DNA of 64,000 nucleotides from Plasmodium coatneyi (GCF_001680005.1 NC_033557.1:310001-374000); one strand, 5' to 3'. Positions 35,827 to 48,312 are shown, numbered from the stretch's first letter. The notes: generated from the sequence alone by a model not told the origin. Numbers and translations are program-made.

Positions 35827-37035
35827 TTAACCAAATTCAAACTTCTGCATGTCCCTTAAACGGTCGCAGTTCTCCGTGTAGTCCTTCTGGGTAGTTTGCT
35901 CGTTTTGCTCTCCTTGGTGCATCTCTCCCCAGTCGGGGGCGCCTTCATCAACGGGCACTCCTACACAAAGTATGTGCCCATTCGTCCATGTTGTTGCAAA
36001 TGGGGGTGTATACACATACACATGCACATAAATATATGTATATATACATGTGCAGAGCTATGCTTGTGCCCATCGGATAACCTGGCGAAGGTGTCTGGTC
36101 CCCTTCGTTCCGCGGAGAACCGGGCTCGGGCTTTATGCCGTTGTCAAAGCATTTCTTCAAATAAACCGTTTTGTACTTGGCATACAAATATTTTTTCTTC
36201 TCATCCTCGTTTAATTTTTGGAAATGATTTAAAATTTCGTAAAAAATTTGAGAGGTGAAAAACATCTGTAGTGTTTTTTTTGTTATTTCTGCTTGTCTGT
36301 CGTGCCGGTCAGCCGCTAGGAATAGCTCTGCGAGGGTGGCACAAAAAAGGAATCGAGGGAAACAGAATGGAATTATTTACCCATTTGGCTTATTCAGTTT
36401 CGCACAAAACTTGAGTTTTTTTTTTTTTTTCATTTTTGTGGGCTTGTTACTTTTGCAAAAATCGGCTAACTTCGTGTAGTCCACTGCGTCCAAAGATGAG
36501 CGGATATGTTCAGCCTTGTCTAGACATTGCAGGAAAACATTTTTTGCCTCTTCAAGGTGGAAGTGAGTGAAAGTGTAAGAACGTGAAAAAAAGGAAATAA
36601 AGTAAAAAGCGGGTACCCATCATGCAGCGATTTATCTTTTCCTCTTTTTTTCCTCCATCCCGTGGGCACCTCTTACAGATTTATGCCAATTCTTACGTAC
36701 CTATATCGGTGCTATTGCTCTTTACGTAGTCGTTGAGCTCCTCCACGATGTATAGGGTGCACAGGAAGGAAACTGCTCATTTGGGAAACGACGGGGAAAA
36801 GAGGTGAGCGTTATTCATCCGCCTGCTTTGGAGTTATGCAGGGGCAGCACGTGCATTAGCAAAGCTTCAGGCACATTCTCTGCCGAGCCGCTGCGACCTT
36901 TATGTTTTTCCGCCCCTGAGGAGTACCTAGCAAATGGTCCTTTTCCAACTCCTGCGCCTTTTTCCATATAAACTGAATAGACTTCATGGATATTTTTTTT
37001 CCTCTCCCCCCGTCCTGCTCCCCCTGAGCTTCCAT
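35827..37035 (-). CDS. VTA1: VTA1-like regulator of the Vps4 ATPase (ESCRT-III pathway)
   Basis: Five short exons on the minus strand, all in phase 1: 37035-36927, 36772-36701, 36549-36451, 36327-36082, 35960-35827 (660 nt, 219 residues). Joined, they give the N-terminal Vta1/LIP5 fold: MKSIQFIWKKAQELEKDHLL (K-I-x-x-x-x-K-x-A-x-E-L-E-K), then SFLCTLYIVEEL, AKNVFLQCLDKAEHI, LFLAADRHDRQAEITKKTLQ, MFFTSQIFYEILNHFQKL and YAKYKTVYLKKCFDNGIKPEPG, like the 'T-A-K-T-F-Y-A-A..F.VL..F.....KYAKWKA..I..A...G..P.PG' core of Vta1. Known role: promotes Vps4 assembly for ESCRT-III disassembly. The C-terminal Vps4-binding helices of Vta1 are not evident; the protein ends 44 codons after the core. The ORF of exon 1 stays open upstream, so a further 5' exon is possible. 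Confidence 0.8.
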
Positions 37036-38133
37036 TTGGTTGCCTTCTGTCCGCTCTGGGGGGTACAAGAGCGATCTTTTCAGTTCGTTCGCAATGGGCG
37101 CAGCGTCGCCAATCTGTTGCCTCGGGGAGCAGTTCTGCTTCTCCGTTGACAGTGTGCGTATTTTATGAGCCTACTTTGAATAACTTTTATTTTCCAGACC
37201 TCGAAATGGCTGTTTTCTTTTAAAACCTCAAATAGCTGTTTTTTATTTTTATTTTTTTTTTTTTTTTTTGTTTTGGCTCGTTCATAGAATAACGGAATTT
37301 TTTTTTTTTTTTTCCCACACTTGTTCATACAGTAATGGCATTTTTTTCGCGCCACTCTAATGTGCTAGTTACAAACTGGTACGTCCACTACCATATATAG
37401 TCCCCCCGTGAAAGAAGCAAACGTGTGCCTCATTACGCAGTGAATACACATACGAGGGGAAAAACTGCTTAATGGACCTTCTGCCGCTGTAACCCCACTC
37501 TTCCGCGTGGGAAATAAATGCACACACAAATAATAGCAAGTGCACACGTAGTAGGCAACCCGTTTATACCTCTCATACATTGAAAATTAACAAAAGTTAG
37601 AATGGAAACTGTTGTAAGCGTGTCCCAGGAAGGACTTCAAACTGTTCGAGTGGCTTTATGCGCATGTGTGATTGCCCTGTCTGGGTGCCTCTCCACAGCG
37701 CCTGCATTATATGCCCCTTGAAAGGGTTCAAAGATGTTTCTTCAAATAAGCGATCCCACATGAGACATATACAAAAATGTAAATACGAAAAAAAGGAAAA
37801 AAAATGAAACATTTATTCTTCCACACAAATAGCGCAGCATCATGCCGTTATAAACATTCGCCTTTGACAAATCAGAGGGAATACAAAAAAAAAAAAAAAA
37901 AAAATTTAGAGCTACACAACAAGGGTGAGACAACTCTACACCCTTTCAAATAACCCCAGACAGGTACACACAAACACACTTGAACAAATCAATCGTCATC
38001 GATGCGACTACTGCGAGCAAAATGACATTTTGAAGAAAGGGGCCATAAAGGAGCCATGAACGGGCAAATGCAAAAAAGCACATTACCGCTCACAGGTACA
38101 CATACTAGATGTCCCACCTATGATTATAACAGA
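37036..38133. other. Intergenic region, no gene seen
   Basis: Upstream of the VTA1-like gene the reading frame stays open to about 37165, but no ATG is visible. T-rich tracts lie at 37253 and 37300. The remainder is the 3' flank of VPS51. Nothing else is recognised. Confidence 0.45.
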
Positions 38134-41100
38134 CTATACCCTCCTCAAACTGCTCATTATAAAATCCCCATTCGCCTTCATATCACAGTCAACTTCCTTC
38201 AGTAAGTAGGCCTGATATAGGGTATTCACCCCTGCACTGGACGGGGTGAACTTCGTCGAGCGCTCATATGCACTGATTAACACTTCATTCAGAATGACGA
38301 ACAGCACATGCTCATCATCCATGGGAACAAAAACCTTCAGACAGTGAAAGAAGAAAAAAAAATCCACTCTTAATTTTTCAAATCCGTATTCATTAAAATG
38401 GAAGTCGCGCACATATTCACTGTAATTCTTAAACAAAATTTTGATTATCACGAGAATAATTTTTTTCTTTTCCAAGTGTAAATTTCTTTTGTAGTTCTTC
38501 ATTTTGCACATGTATAATTTGTACATGTACATTTCTAGGTTTTTCTCATCGTGGGATTCTTTCTGCTCGTTGTTGATTAGGTCGCTACGGCTCTCCCCAG
38601 GGTAGCTTTCGCCCCCGTCATGACTATCTCCACGTGTCTGCATCTCCGAAGAGGTCCTTCCTCTCTTCCCCTTTGCGTACTCCTTGCACACCCGCTCCAG
38701 CGCTTCCCCTATTTTACCCATCACGTCGTTAAAATGGTCCGTCTGACCAGTAGCAGAATCAGCTCCAGTAGTGGCGGTACCAGTCGCCTTGCTCTCCAGG
38801 AAGGACGCCAGGTACGAATAAACTGCGATAATGTTGTTCAAGAGGTATATAAAATTTGTGCTCACTAATTCGGTCTTCTTCTCTTCAGTCCATTTCTCCG
38901 TTTGGATGAATTCCTTTACACTTCTCGACATTTTATTTAAGTAGTACGAAACGAAGGCATTCATTAACTCGTTTCTTTTTTCGAGGAATTTAAATTTTAC
39001 AAAGTTGCGAATTCCGACGACGTACTTGTTTGCATTATCTGGGTTGTCTTCATAGTCTTCATCGGAGTGAATTTCGTCCGATTTGGTCTCTTCCGAGGGG
39101 TTTTCCCCTGAGAGGGTGTCTCCTTTCGTGACACCCCCTTCGGCCACTAACTTGGTTTCCTTTCCCCATTCGACTTTTCCACATTTATGGGCCGAAATGG
39201 CAGCGTGCGCAGCTTCACCAGGTGCAACCTCCTCGCTAGCCATGAAGCTCGCGCTCCTTTTGAGAAGGAGAAGATGGTCACCATCCTTCGCGTTATTCTG
39301 CTCACCAGAGTGCCCCGAGTCAATGTCATGACTCTTCATTTTGTCTTTTTTTACCTCCTCCTCCTGGCGAATGAACACCGAGTGGAACTTTCCTTCCTCA
39401 TCCGTTTCTGCATCCTCCTGCGTGGTCAAATGTTCCAACCCCCTCGGGTGATCATCATGCCCATCCAGCACATCCTCCCCTTCGAACGTGCAGTGAGCGT
39501 CGTCTCCACCTCGATTCAGATACCTCTTTCTGATGGATGGCTGCCCCTTCGAGTGAGTTTCTTCATCGGTGTGAGCATCAGCTGGATCTTCCCTCATTTT
39601 GCAAAAAGGATACGAATCCTTATATATGAGATCCTCAAAAGTGCAGCGAAGGCTAATTTTATTTCGCTCATTCACCAGCGTATGTGCTTCTTTATACATG
39701 TCCACAATTACAGTGAACACTTTTAACACTCCTTCATTTTTCATGTTGTCCAAAATTCCCACTAGGGTAAACAGAAAATTTATTTCGCTTTTTTTCGCTG
39801 CCTCGAATTTGTGCTCCTTTATTATGCTTTCTATGAACTTGTCAAAGTCCATCTTCATCAACTTCTTCTTCTCTACCAAGACGTTTTGGAACTCACCACC
39901 GTCAAATGTGATGCTTTGGTATATCCACTTGGCTGTGCATTTCCAAGTGCTTTTTTTTTTTTTTTTTTTTTTCTTCCTCAACTGCGTTCGCTACGTCGCT
40001 GTTATATACCTGTGGAGGGTATATGTTTCTGCACTGGAAGATTTGCTCCTTCTCAACGGGGGGATCCCCCCCATAGGGGGAGCCACCATCCGCGGCACCT
40101 TCACAGACGCACACGAAGTACTTGATAAAGGAGTCCACAAACCTCATCAGGAAGACAAAATAAATGGTCACAAAATTAATCAAATTTTTGAAATAAAAAT
40201 CGGTGCCCTTTAGGGGTATCTCTTTGTGGAAGGCCTCCAAGTCGATGAGGACAAGACAAAGGCTTAACAGAATGTGGTGACTGAGCTCTGGCTTGTTTTC
40301 CAAAATATAACTAGCTTCCTTCTCCTTGCACAGGTAGAAGAAGTTCATGAGACTGCGGTCGTTCTGGAGGCACAAGCGGTACACATGAAATCTTAACAGT
40401 TCGGAGTTGATTCTCTTGAGAAACTCGTCCATGAGGGGGAAGACGCTTCCCTTGTTATTAATGTTACTGCTTCTGGGGTGAATATTACTAAGGTTCACGG
40501 ATCGATTATCTGCCTTGCTCACCGCTTCACGCACCTCCTCCTGCAGTACCCCCACGCACCGCGCGATGAGTTTCACCGGGGGGTTGAACATGTATATGAG
40601 GTCGACCGTTAAGTCCTCCAAAAGCTTGAAGAAAATCTTCATCAGCAATTCGACCACCTCCCAGTCGTCATCCGTCTTCAGTATACCTTCTAGGTGATCC
40701 TCCTTCCAATTCATCGGGGTGAAGCTTCCTCTGTTTGGTGCGTTGCCACCATGAGTGGTTGTTCCTGCGCACCCTTCGCGAGTGGAAGGGATGGTGGGAA
40801 GCGTCCCCGCATTGCTCCTCACGTCAACGGTGACCAGACGTAACTTCCTCATCAAGTCCCTCAACCGAGGAATTCCACCAAGAGCTTCCATTCTTCCACT
40901 TTTCTGCGCTCCCGTCTCTTCACACGCACAATAAAAATCCTGCAAAAATAGCTGCTCATAGCTCCGTATCATGGTGAAGAAAAAATGTAGCCACTGCGTG
41001 TAGGCCAACTCTAACACCGTTTTGAACATCCTGTTATGTCCTTCGTCGTGGGGGATACTCTCACGGGTGTGACTTGCGTGATCCTTTTCCTTCGCAGACT

Positions 41101-42358
41101 GATCATCATCCTCTTCATCTTTGATGGTCCCCCCTTGGATGTAACTCCCCCAATTGCAAATTTCACGGAGTAGGTACTTCATCGTTGTAAGTCTATTCCA
41201 TAGGAACACATTTCTCACGTCCTTTCTGTCTTTACCATAGGCCAAAATAAGGTAGAGGGATGAAGTTATTTCTTCGTTTGGGATGACTTGCTCACAGAGG
41301 TGATTGAAAAAGTCTTCCGCGGAGGTCCCATCTAGGTGGGTGGGCTTCTCCCCATGCTTGTTGTTCTCACTTAGATTGGAGGAGATACCCTTGCGGAGTT
41401 GCTCCTCATAATAGTAACAAGCGATGCTGGCCATATTTTCGCTGTCTAAATATAAGTCCCGAAATATGCGCATGTCTCTATTATCGTAAAAAAAAGGAAC
41501 AGCCTCCATAAAGAGTTGTAACGACTGGGTGTAGTCCCCTAAAATGATGAGATCAAACATCCTCCTCGGGATACTCATAATGCTATGGACCCCATTTAGT
41601 AGCTCCTTTATCTGAAGCAAGCTTTTAATTTTTTTGTAGTTTTTCCCAATGTTGTTGTTCATCAAATGAGAGTTGTTATCTATAGAATTCAGTTGCTCAT
41701 TTATGTCTCCTATTTTGTCCTTAACATTTTTAAAATTTCTCTTCAGATTTACGATCGTATCTGCTGCTTTAATAAATTTGTTGTAATTTTCATACACTAC
41801 TGACTGCATGAAGTTATCCTTTTGTTTTATTTCCTTCTCTATGTTTTTTGCTTTTTGTATCAGATCCTTTAGGGTTGCCTTTTGTAGGATCTTTTTAAAG
41901 TACTCACTTACGTTAAAGTCGGTGCTTTTCTGGTTCAGCTCTTCTGAATCGCTTACATCTATGGGTTCTTCCGTGCATATTTCGTTACTTCTCTTTGGGG
42001 AATTCCACTTCATGCGTGATTCTCCCTCCTCCTGGTCCCCATTTCTACTCCGCCCATCTAGCCCATAGTATCTGTGCAGAATCGCCCCCACGTTCTTTCT
42101 CCCCTCGTTGGGCTTCTCCCTATTCATCTTCACAATTTGGAGATGGTGCTCAAAAAGGTCAGGTGTTTCTATACGTTTGTATGTGGGGGGACAGCTACAG
42201 GAAGAAATCGAACCGACAGGCGACCACCCCCCTATATCTGAAGTATCACGCCTGGAAGGTGTGTCTCTTCCCCTGAAGGAGACGTGTACATCGGGAGGAG
42301 CACAAACTGGACGAAAAGCACCTCCAATCATAGCAAGCGACGGTTTAACTTCATTCAC
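38134..42358 (-). CDS. VPS51: VPS51 homologue, GARP/EARP tethering complex subunit
   Basis: Two blocks on the minus strand: 42358-40010 and 39927-38134 (1380 residues). The N-terminal region has the VPS51 hallmarks: VGAILHRYYGLDG, then SEYFKKILQKATLKDLIQKA, then FMQSVVYENYNKFIKAADTI (the most conserved VPS51 motif), followed by coiled coil and helical rods. Known role: tethers endosome-derived vesicles at the trans-Golgi. The first ATG gives 77 extra residues; ATG 42127 (MNREKPNE), just before the first motif, is at least as likely. The junction is uncertain. I used an 82-nt intron (39928-40009) with a good donor CAG|GTATAT but a poor acceptor, because the alternative is one continuous frame interrupted by a miscounted A22 homopolymer (T22 on the plus strand, 39951-39972). 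The second block has long acidic inserts. Confidence 0.88.
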
Positions 42359-44599
42359 TATCTCGAATGGTGCAGAGAAGGCGGCAAATAAAGAGAAAAA
42401 AAAAAAAAAAAAAACCTTACCAAAGGAGAACTCTCAAACGAACGGGTGTTATACACCTTTATGTTCCCCCGTAATGTGTAATTTAAGGAGGGTGGGGGTA
42501 ACCCTCTGAGGAGGAAATTCCTTTATTTTCCGCGGGGGAGGGAAAGACAAATTAGCGCAGCTCCCTGCCCGCAGGTTGGTTAACGTTCCGTCGGAAGAAA
42601 AGGGGCGTGTGGTCCCTAAAGCACCTCGCACAGTTTGCAATTGCAGTTGCTCTGTTGAATACGGACCAGCAGAGGAAGAGAACTGGTCCGTCATTCTGCT
42701 ATATTCTGCCAATCCGCGAACTTGTCAATCTTCTAGTTTGCCACTCCGCAAACTAGCCAATTACCCATGTGCAGCTGCGTCACGGCCATGTTGTGCTTCG
42801 TGAGATGGAGCACACCTACTCAGGGGGATTCTCCGAAAGAAAAAAAAAAAATAAAAATAAAAAAAGGGAAAAGGGAAAAGGGAAAAGGGAAAAGGGAAAA
42901 GGGAAAAGGGAAAAGGGAAAAGGGAAAAGGGAAAAGGGAAAAGGGAAAAGGGAAAAGGGAAAAGGGAAAAGGGAAAAGGGAAAAGGGAAAAGGGAAAAGG
43001 GAAAAGGGAAAAGGGAAAAGGGAAAAGGGAAAGTGAGCAACCATTCAAATGCATCGCGGAGAGATGAAAAAAAAAAAGGAAGCCAAAAGTTTCCTACATA
43101 TGCATAATCATACCAGCGCAGTGCAACAGCGTGAAGGTGGGCAGGCGGAAGGGGAACCTACCCTATTTTTTTGTAACAGTTGCTTGCTCAAGATAACCAC
43201 TCAAGTGGCGTCACTTCACGGAGCTTCTGAGAGCAGCTCACCGGAGGCATATAAATCGCATACCACACCAATTGGAGTGGAAAATTTCAAAGCATCCGAT
43301 CAAAGGGTAAGGTAAAAAAGAGCACAACGCGTAAAAATAAAGAAAGCGCTTTATGTACACACAGGCCGTGTTAGGAAGTATCAATAAGTTCTTTTCTTTT
43401 GCTGCACCCCTCCCCCATCCTCTCACATCCTCTCACTCCTGTCACTCCCAACAGATACTGCACCGTCGAATTGGAAAAAAAAGGGAGATATGCGAACACC
43501 ATTTCCCGTTACTTAGGTTTAGTGGCATCCACTATATCATCAGTATTCATCTGAGATGAGGATATTCTTCCATTTTGTTCTCTTTATAAGCGAACTTGTT
43601 TGCTTTTTTTTTTTTTTTTTTTCTTTTTTTTTTTTGTATAAATTTTTTCTCTTTGTGAGGAATGTTCCAAATTGCCTGAACGGTCTCAGGCGAAAAAAAG
43701 AGGTTAACCTGTACACCTGGCAAATGGGTGTGTGTCGTCCAAAAAATAAGCAGACAGGCAATTTATTCCACCTCCTCGGGGTGTAAACAGAAAGGGGGGG
43801 GTACACGTACCCGTGAGACGTCACAGAAGGGTAACCCTTTTTGTGAACCCCCTTCTTATTTTTTAGTCCCTGCATCCAGTTCACCTCTCTGTTATAATGA
43901 ACTCCTTGACTGTATGAAAATGAAGGGAGGCACACATGCAAAATGATCTCTTTGAGAATGGTCACATTGCGACGCCGTCGAGATTAAAGTGCATTCAAAA
44001 GAAGGGGGAAAAAAAAAACAACTGTAGACCATATGCTTATTCCTTCGGCAGAATTATGGCACATGTGTTAATCTTAGCGCATTTTAATTTTATCCCTTTG
44101 GCCAAGTCTTCTTCGCCATAATTTTTTTTTTCCTCTTCGCTGCTATGCCCGTGTTTGTCAATTTCCCCTCTTTTTTTGTGTTCCTTTTCAACATAGCCGC
44201 TGGCACAATTTTGCGTGAACGGCGAAAAGGAAAAATTGGAAAAAGCAAAAAAAGAGGAAAGCAATTCAAGAGGACTGCATGTCAAAGGTGGTTTTAAGCA
44301 TATACCAACTTGAAAACAACAGTCCAGTCCTATTCTTCACTTTTTTGCGCTTTTTTTTTTTTTTTTACCCATTTTTTCATCCTTCCTCCCTCAACCATTT
44401 TTGTGTTATTTCTTTTTTTTTCCCTTCATTTTTCTTTTTTATTAAATATATTTATGTGCACATGTGTACAAAATTCTTCTTCCTTCCTTCGGCACATTCC
44501 ATACCCTCCAAAAGTGGTTCTTTGTTGTTCCTTAGGTATAAGTCATTACAGTTGCTGAGGTTGGACGCTCACTCGATGTATTATATACGATGTGTTACA
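42359..44599. other. Low-complexity boundary between housekeeping genes and KIR cluster
   Basis: No gene is supported. The stretch contains the (AAAAGGG)n array, poly-T tracts near 43600 and 44351, and scattered ORFs. A spliced pair of ORFs (43049-43306 joined to about 43455-43557, +) and a hydrophilic minus ORF (44037-44285) were examined and not called, for lack of recognisable domain or start. Confidence 0.45.
42862..43031 (+). repeat. Heptamer tandem array (AAAAGGG)n
   Basis: About 24 almost perfect tandem copies of AAAAGGG. The array lies upstream of VPS51, between the last housekeeping gene and the KIR cluster. All frames are open across it, producing spurious repeat ORFs on both strands. 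Confidence 0.95.
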
Positions 44600-46510
44600 T
44601 CACATGTTCTGATAACCTACCATCCCTAGACCTCCCGCATTATTATTTGTTCTTCCCCCGGGTTGTCCTATGTAGGCGGAAGGACGAACGGTAGAATGGT
44701 CGTCTATTGTGGAACTTGTTTCCGAACTTCCTGTGAAGTCCACTGTTGAAGTTTCTGTTAAGTTGTCGAAGTTGCGCTGGATGTTAGATCTTTTATTTCT
44801 TCCGCTCCTTCCATTTCCAGAAAAATTGTTACCGAACCAGGAAGACCATGGCTTATACTAAAAGGGAAGGAAAGGGTTAACAGGGAAGGTTTAGATGTAC
44901 CTGTTAAAATGAAGATTGTTAGGTGGGTGGTAGGTGGTAGGTGGAAGGAAGGTTGTTAGGTTGTTGGTGGTAGGTGGGTTGTTAGGTGCGTGGTAGGAAG
45001 GTGTGCAACGGGGTGCAGATTTGGGTGTTGGGTGGGTGGAAGGTGGTAGGTGGGTTGTTAGGTGGAAGGAAGGAAGGTTTAAGGAGGAGGAAGGAAGGTG
45101 TAAGGAGGGTCGAAGGAAGGAAGGTAAGGAATGGTCTAAGGAGGAAATAAAGGAGGGTGTAAGGAGGGGAAGGTGGGTCTAAGGAAGGATGGAGGGGTCA
45201 AAGGAATAGGAAGGGAAAGATCTAAGGAAGGGAAGGAAGGAGGTCTAAGGAGGGAAGGAAGGAGGTCTAAGGAGGGAAGGAAGGAGGGTCTAGGGAGGGG
45301 TGGGAAGGAAAGGATAGAGGTCAAAGGAGGAGGAAGGGAAGGAAGTGGTCTAAGGAGGAGGAAAGGAAGGGAGGATGGGTCTAAGGAGGGAAGGAAAGGA
45401 AGGTTCTAAGGAGGAAGTACTATTAGCTATAGTATTATTCTAAAGTTCTATCTATTACCTTATATGCGAGGAAAAGGAGTGCAGGTAATTCTAATGCTGC
45501 TAAGGTACCAAAAGCAGAAGAAAGAGAAGAAGCTTTATTTGCTTGATGGATGGCGTTGTTTAGTTTGGTGGATATGGCTTGTTTTTCAGAGAGTGCTAAT
45601 TTTTGTGCTTGCTCTGCCCGCGCCTTCTCTTCTTGTACAGATGTTAATTGAGATTGCAATTTGCATTTTTCTTTGGACAGTTTGACTGTATCACAATATT
45701 GGTCGTACTTATCCTTAAATTTTTTGCAATATGGATCACCAGCATATGTACTATTTTGACAGTGCTTACTTATAGCATCACATGCCGAGAAAATTTTGTC
45801 CCTGTAACTCGACCATTCTCCCTCACAATGGGATCCATCCTTTAGTAACTCTCCTCTTACGGTTTTATAATCGTAAGAATAGTCGAATACCTCTTTCATT
45901 TGGCCGAAAATGGTTTGGTCAATATTATCAGGGCAAATAAGTGTGCATCCTTTGTTCCCATATGTTTGCGTTATTAATTTACAAATATAATTTAGGGGGC
46001 TCTTGATTTGGCCAGGTGTAGTATGATGATATAATTTATATCCTATCCAATAATACAGGAAATGGCACCATTCATTCTTATGTGTCCCCCCGCTCGTATA
46101 TTTCTTGGACACATAACATGAAGCATGCACAACTTCACCTTTATAGTGCTTAATGGAAGATCCATCATTTAGGACCGTGTTCTTCATATTCTTTGTACAA
46201 TCATCATCACAGTCTTCCGTGCTCCCACGAGTTCACTGTAAAAATTTTTATGTGAAGGGAAACTTTGTGGATTTGAAGGCTGCAAATATATAATTGTAAA
46301 AAGAGGAAGAGGAAGGAAGGATATGGAATATATATATATGTATGTCTATATATATATATATATATATATATGTGTATATTCTTATATAATTGTATTATTT
46401 CACACTACACAACATCACATGTATATATAAAAAGGTATTATATATATGTGCACACATTATATGTGTTGCTTCCTTTAAAAATTGTTCCTCACCGCTAGAG
46501 ATGTTGACAT
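44600..46510 (-). pseudogene. KIR: KIR one-domain gene with a frameshift
   Basis: Minus-strand exons: 46510-46493 (six-codon leader MSTSLA), 46279-45459 and 44857-44600. KIR features: W-x-x-F-x-Y-Y-W-I-G type core (CHFLYYWIGYKL), IFGQMKEVFDYSYDY, paired Cys, a coiled-coil stretch (QEEKARAEQAQKLALSEKQ), then a membrane segment (SAFGTLAALELPALLFLAYK), and a Ser/Thr-rich tail exon ending GMVGYQNM. The main exon is 821 nt, one short of a codon multiple. The frame of PSHKNFYSEL at its start does not connect to STEDCDDDC just downstream; about one base is missing near 46230. All splice sites are intact, so the lesion is recent or an assembly error. Confidence 0.8.
44858..45458 (-). repeat. GGTCTAAGG repeat intron of the KIR pseudogene
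   Basis: Degenerate units around GGTCTAAGGAGGAAGGAAGG (about 45070-45415) and GGTAGGTGGTTGTTAGGT (about 44920-45065) on the plus strand. On the transcribed sense strand they read as CT-rich tracts leading into the acceptor of the tail exon. Confidence 0.85.
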
Positions 46511-48312
46511 GCTTTCTATGTTTGTATATTATTTTTTATATATGTTCTACTTTTTAAAAAAGAAGGGTTGTTGTTCACACAACTATGTATAAGGAATATA
46601 TAAAAATTTCGCCTTGTTTTATGATTATAAGTGTGAAATTTTTATTTTTTCAACAGCAGTGTATATTACTTAATTTCTGGAACAATGATAACATATGCAT
46701 ACACACTACATGTACATCAAAATCATTTCATTATATGTGCACATATATAATTTAAGGTAAGAACGGGTACGAAGAAATAAGCCCAAAAAGGAAGTCACAT
46801 AATAGAACAGGAGGATAAGGAAAGGAAGGAAAGAAAAGGAAGTGAAACTCTTCTGAGGTCCCTTCCCTCTTTTTCAGACTGTTGTAAACCATTCTAACAA
46901 CCTCCTTTGAACCTAAACCCTGAATCTTCTCACATCTTTTCAACTTCCCCACTCCTTCTAACAACTCATTCCTTTGAACCCTAAACCCCTCACACCATTT
47001 TAAACCTCCCCTTAATATCCTGAATCCTTTTAAAATCGTATATAAATTAAAAAAAAAAAAAAAAAAAAGGAAGACGTGAAGTGTACCCATTAACATGTGC
47101 AAAAAATATATAATGTGCACCCCAAAAAAGGGAGGAGGAGAAATGTGCTCAAATGAATCTGGTTCACATAATGTAGTATGCACATCCTTTCCCATATGCA
47201 TGAACTGTTACTATATCATAATTGAGTACGGAAAAAGAAATAAGAAAAGAAAAGAAAAAAGAAAAAAAGAAAAAAAGAAAAAGAAAGAAAAGGAACTTTT
47301 ATTACTACTGAGAAGTCCTGAATAAAAGAATGGGGGAGAGGAGTGGTAGGTATAGTGTAAAAGCATGTTATTATTATATAGGAATGTGTGAACATTTTTT
47401 TTTTCTTCACACAAATAACACTCACACATAATTGTTTTAAATTTATCATTTTTATTTATTCCATAAATCAACACTCTACATATTACATATGAATGGGTGT
47501 ACACATGTGAGGGAGGGGGGAGAAGAGTATTACTGCACATGTGCATATGAACTATAAAACATGTACCATAACAATTTTCTTAATAATTTTATTTCTCCTA
47601 ATAATAATAGAAGGGAAACATGAACTTACAATATATCACATGCTTAAATTTTTTTCATTTTAAAAGGTGTGTGTGGGGAGGGGAGAAGAATTTCATTCTT
47701 ATATATAGTTAATAACTGGTGAGAAGCGCATGCCTAAATATAATAATGTCATATTCCAAACGAACATATGAAGAACAACAGATAGCACAATGCAACCATT
47801 CCACAATAGAGTACAGCACAATACCATAATACAGTGAATACATAAATAAAAGGAACGTTGTGTGTAAAAAAAAAAAAAGGAGGTGTATGTTTCATCCACC
47901 CTTCTCTCCTCTTTTTTTTTTTCTTTCTTTCTGCCCCTTTTTTTGACTCCTTCTTTCACTTTACTTTTTTGCCTTTATTTTGCCGCTACTCTGTTATTCC
48001 TACATATTTGTTTATATATATGCATATATACATATATAGGCATATATATATTAACATACGTATACATATATATACATATACAATGATTTAACCTATACGT
48101 ACACATATGTATGTATGTAATGTGTGCTATCAGTATTCGAGAATTAAGAAATGTGTAGTATTCACAGAGTGAAAACTTCAGTATTCATCCATATTCATAT
48201 TCATCAATAATCAATATCGGACGGGCACAACCTATATACTTCTCCCTCTTTCGAATATATATAGAGAAGTTTAATACAAATTCACATCATACACCAAACG
48301 AGCACGCTAACC
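46511..48312. promoter_or_regulatory. Head-to-head KIR intergenic region 1
   Basis: 1.8 kb between the starts of two divergent KIR genes; it must hold both promoters. Contents include AT microsatellites (AT/TATG near 48020-48080), poly-A near 47050, and a block at about 46612-46762 that recurs upstream of the other two minus-strand KIRs (ending in GCACATATATAATTTAAGG). An element near 47746-47772 (TGTCATATTCCAAACGAACA) is a reverse-complement match of one near 53387-53412. Confidence 0.6.
48197..48212 (+). promoter_or_regulatory. Shared upstream motif of plus-strand KIR genes, copy 1
   Basis: ATATTCATCAATAATC lies 101 bp before the start codon at 48313. The same 16-mer is found before both other plus-strand KIRs. 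The role as a regulatory element is inferred from conservation alone. Confidence 0.5.

Noticed and set aside
42767..43107. Multi-frame repeat ORFs over the heptamer array
   Set aside because: Open in all frames only because the 7-bp unit lacks stop codons.
43049..43557. Possible two-exon small plus-strand gene
   Set aside because: Donor (AGG|GTAAGG) and acceptor are plausible, but neither reading frame of the second part gives a recognisable protein, and the upstream part is low-complexity.
44037..44285. Hydrophilic 82-codon minus-strand ORF with a pyrimidine tract and CAG inside
   Set aside because: Could be a terminal exon, but no upstream exon or family was found.
46330..46380. TA/TATG microsatellites as possible replication origins or promoters
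   Set aside because: Such AT runs occur throughout the intergenic regions; nothing specific distinguishes them.
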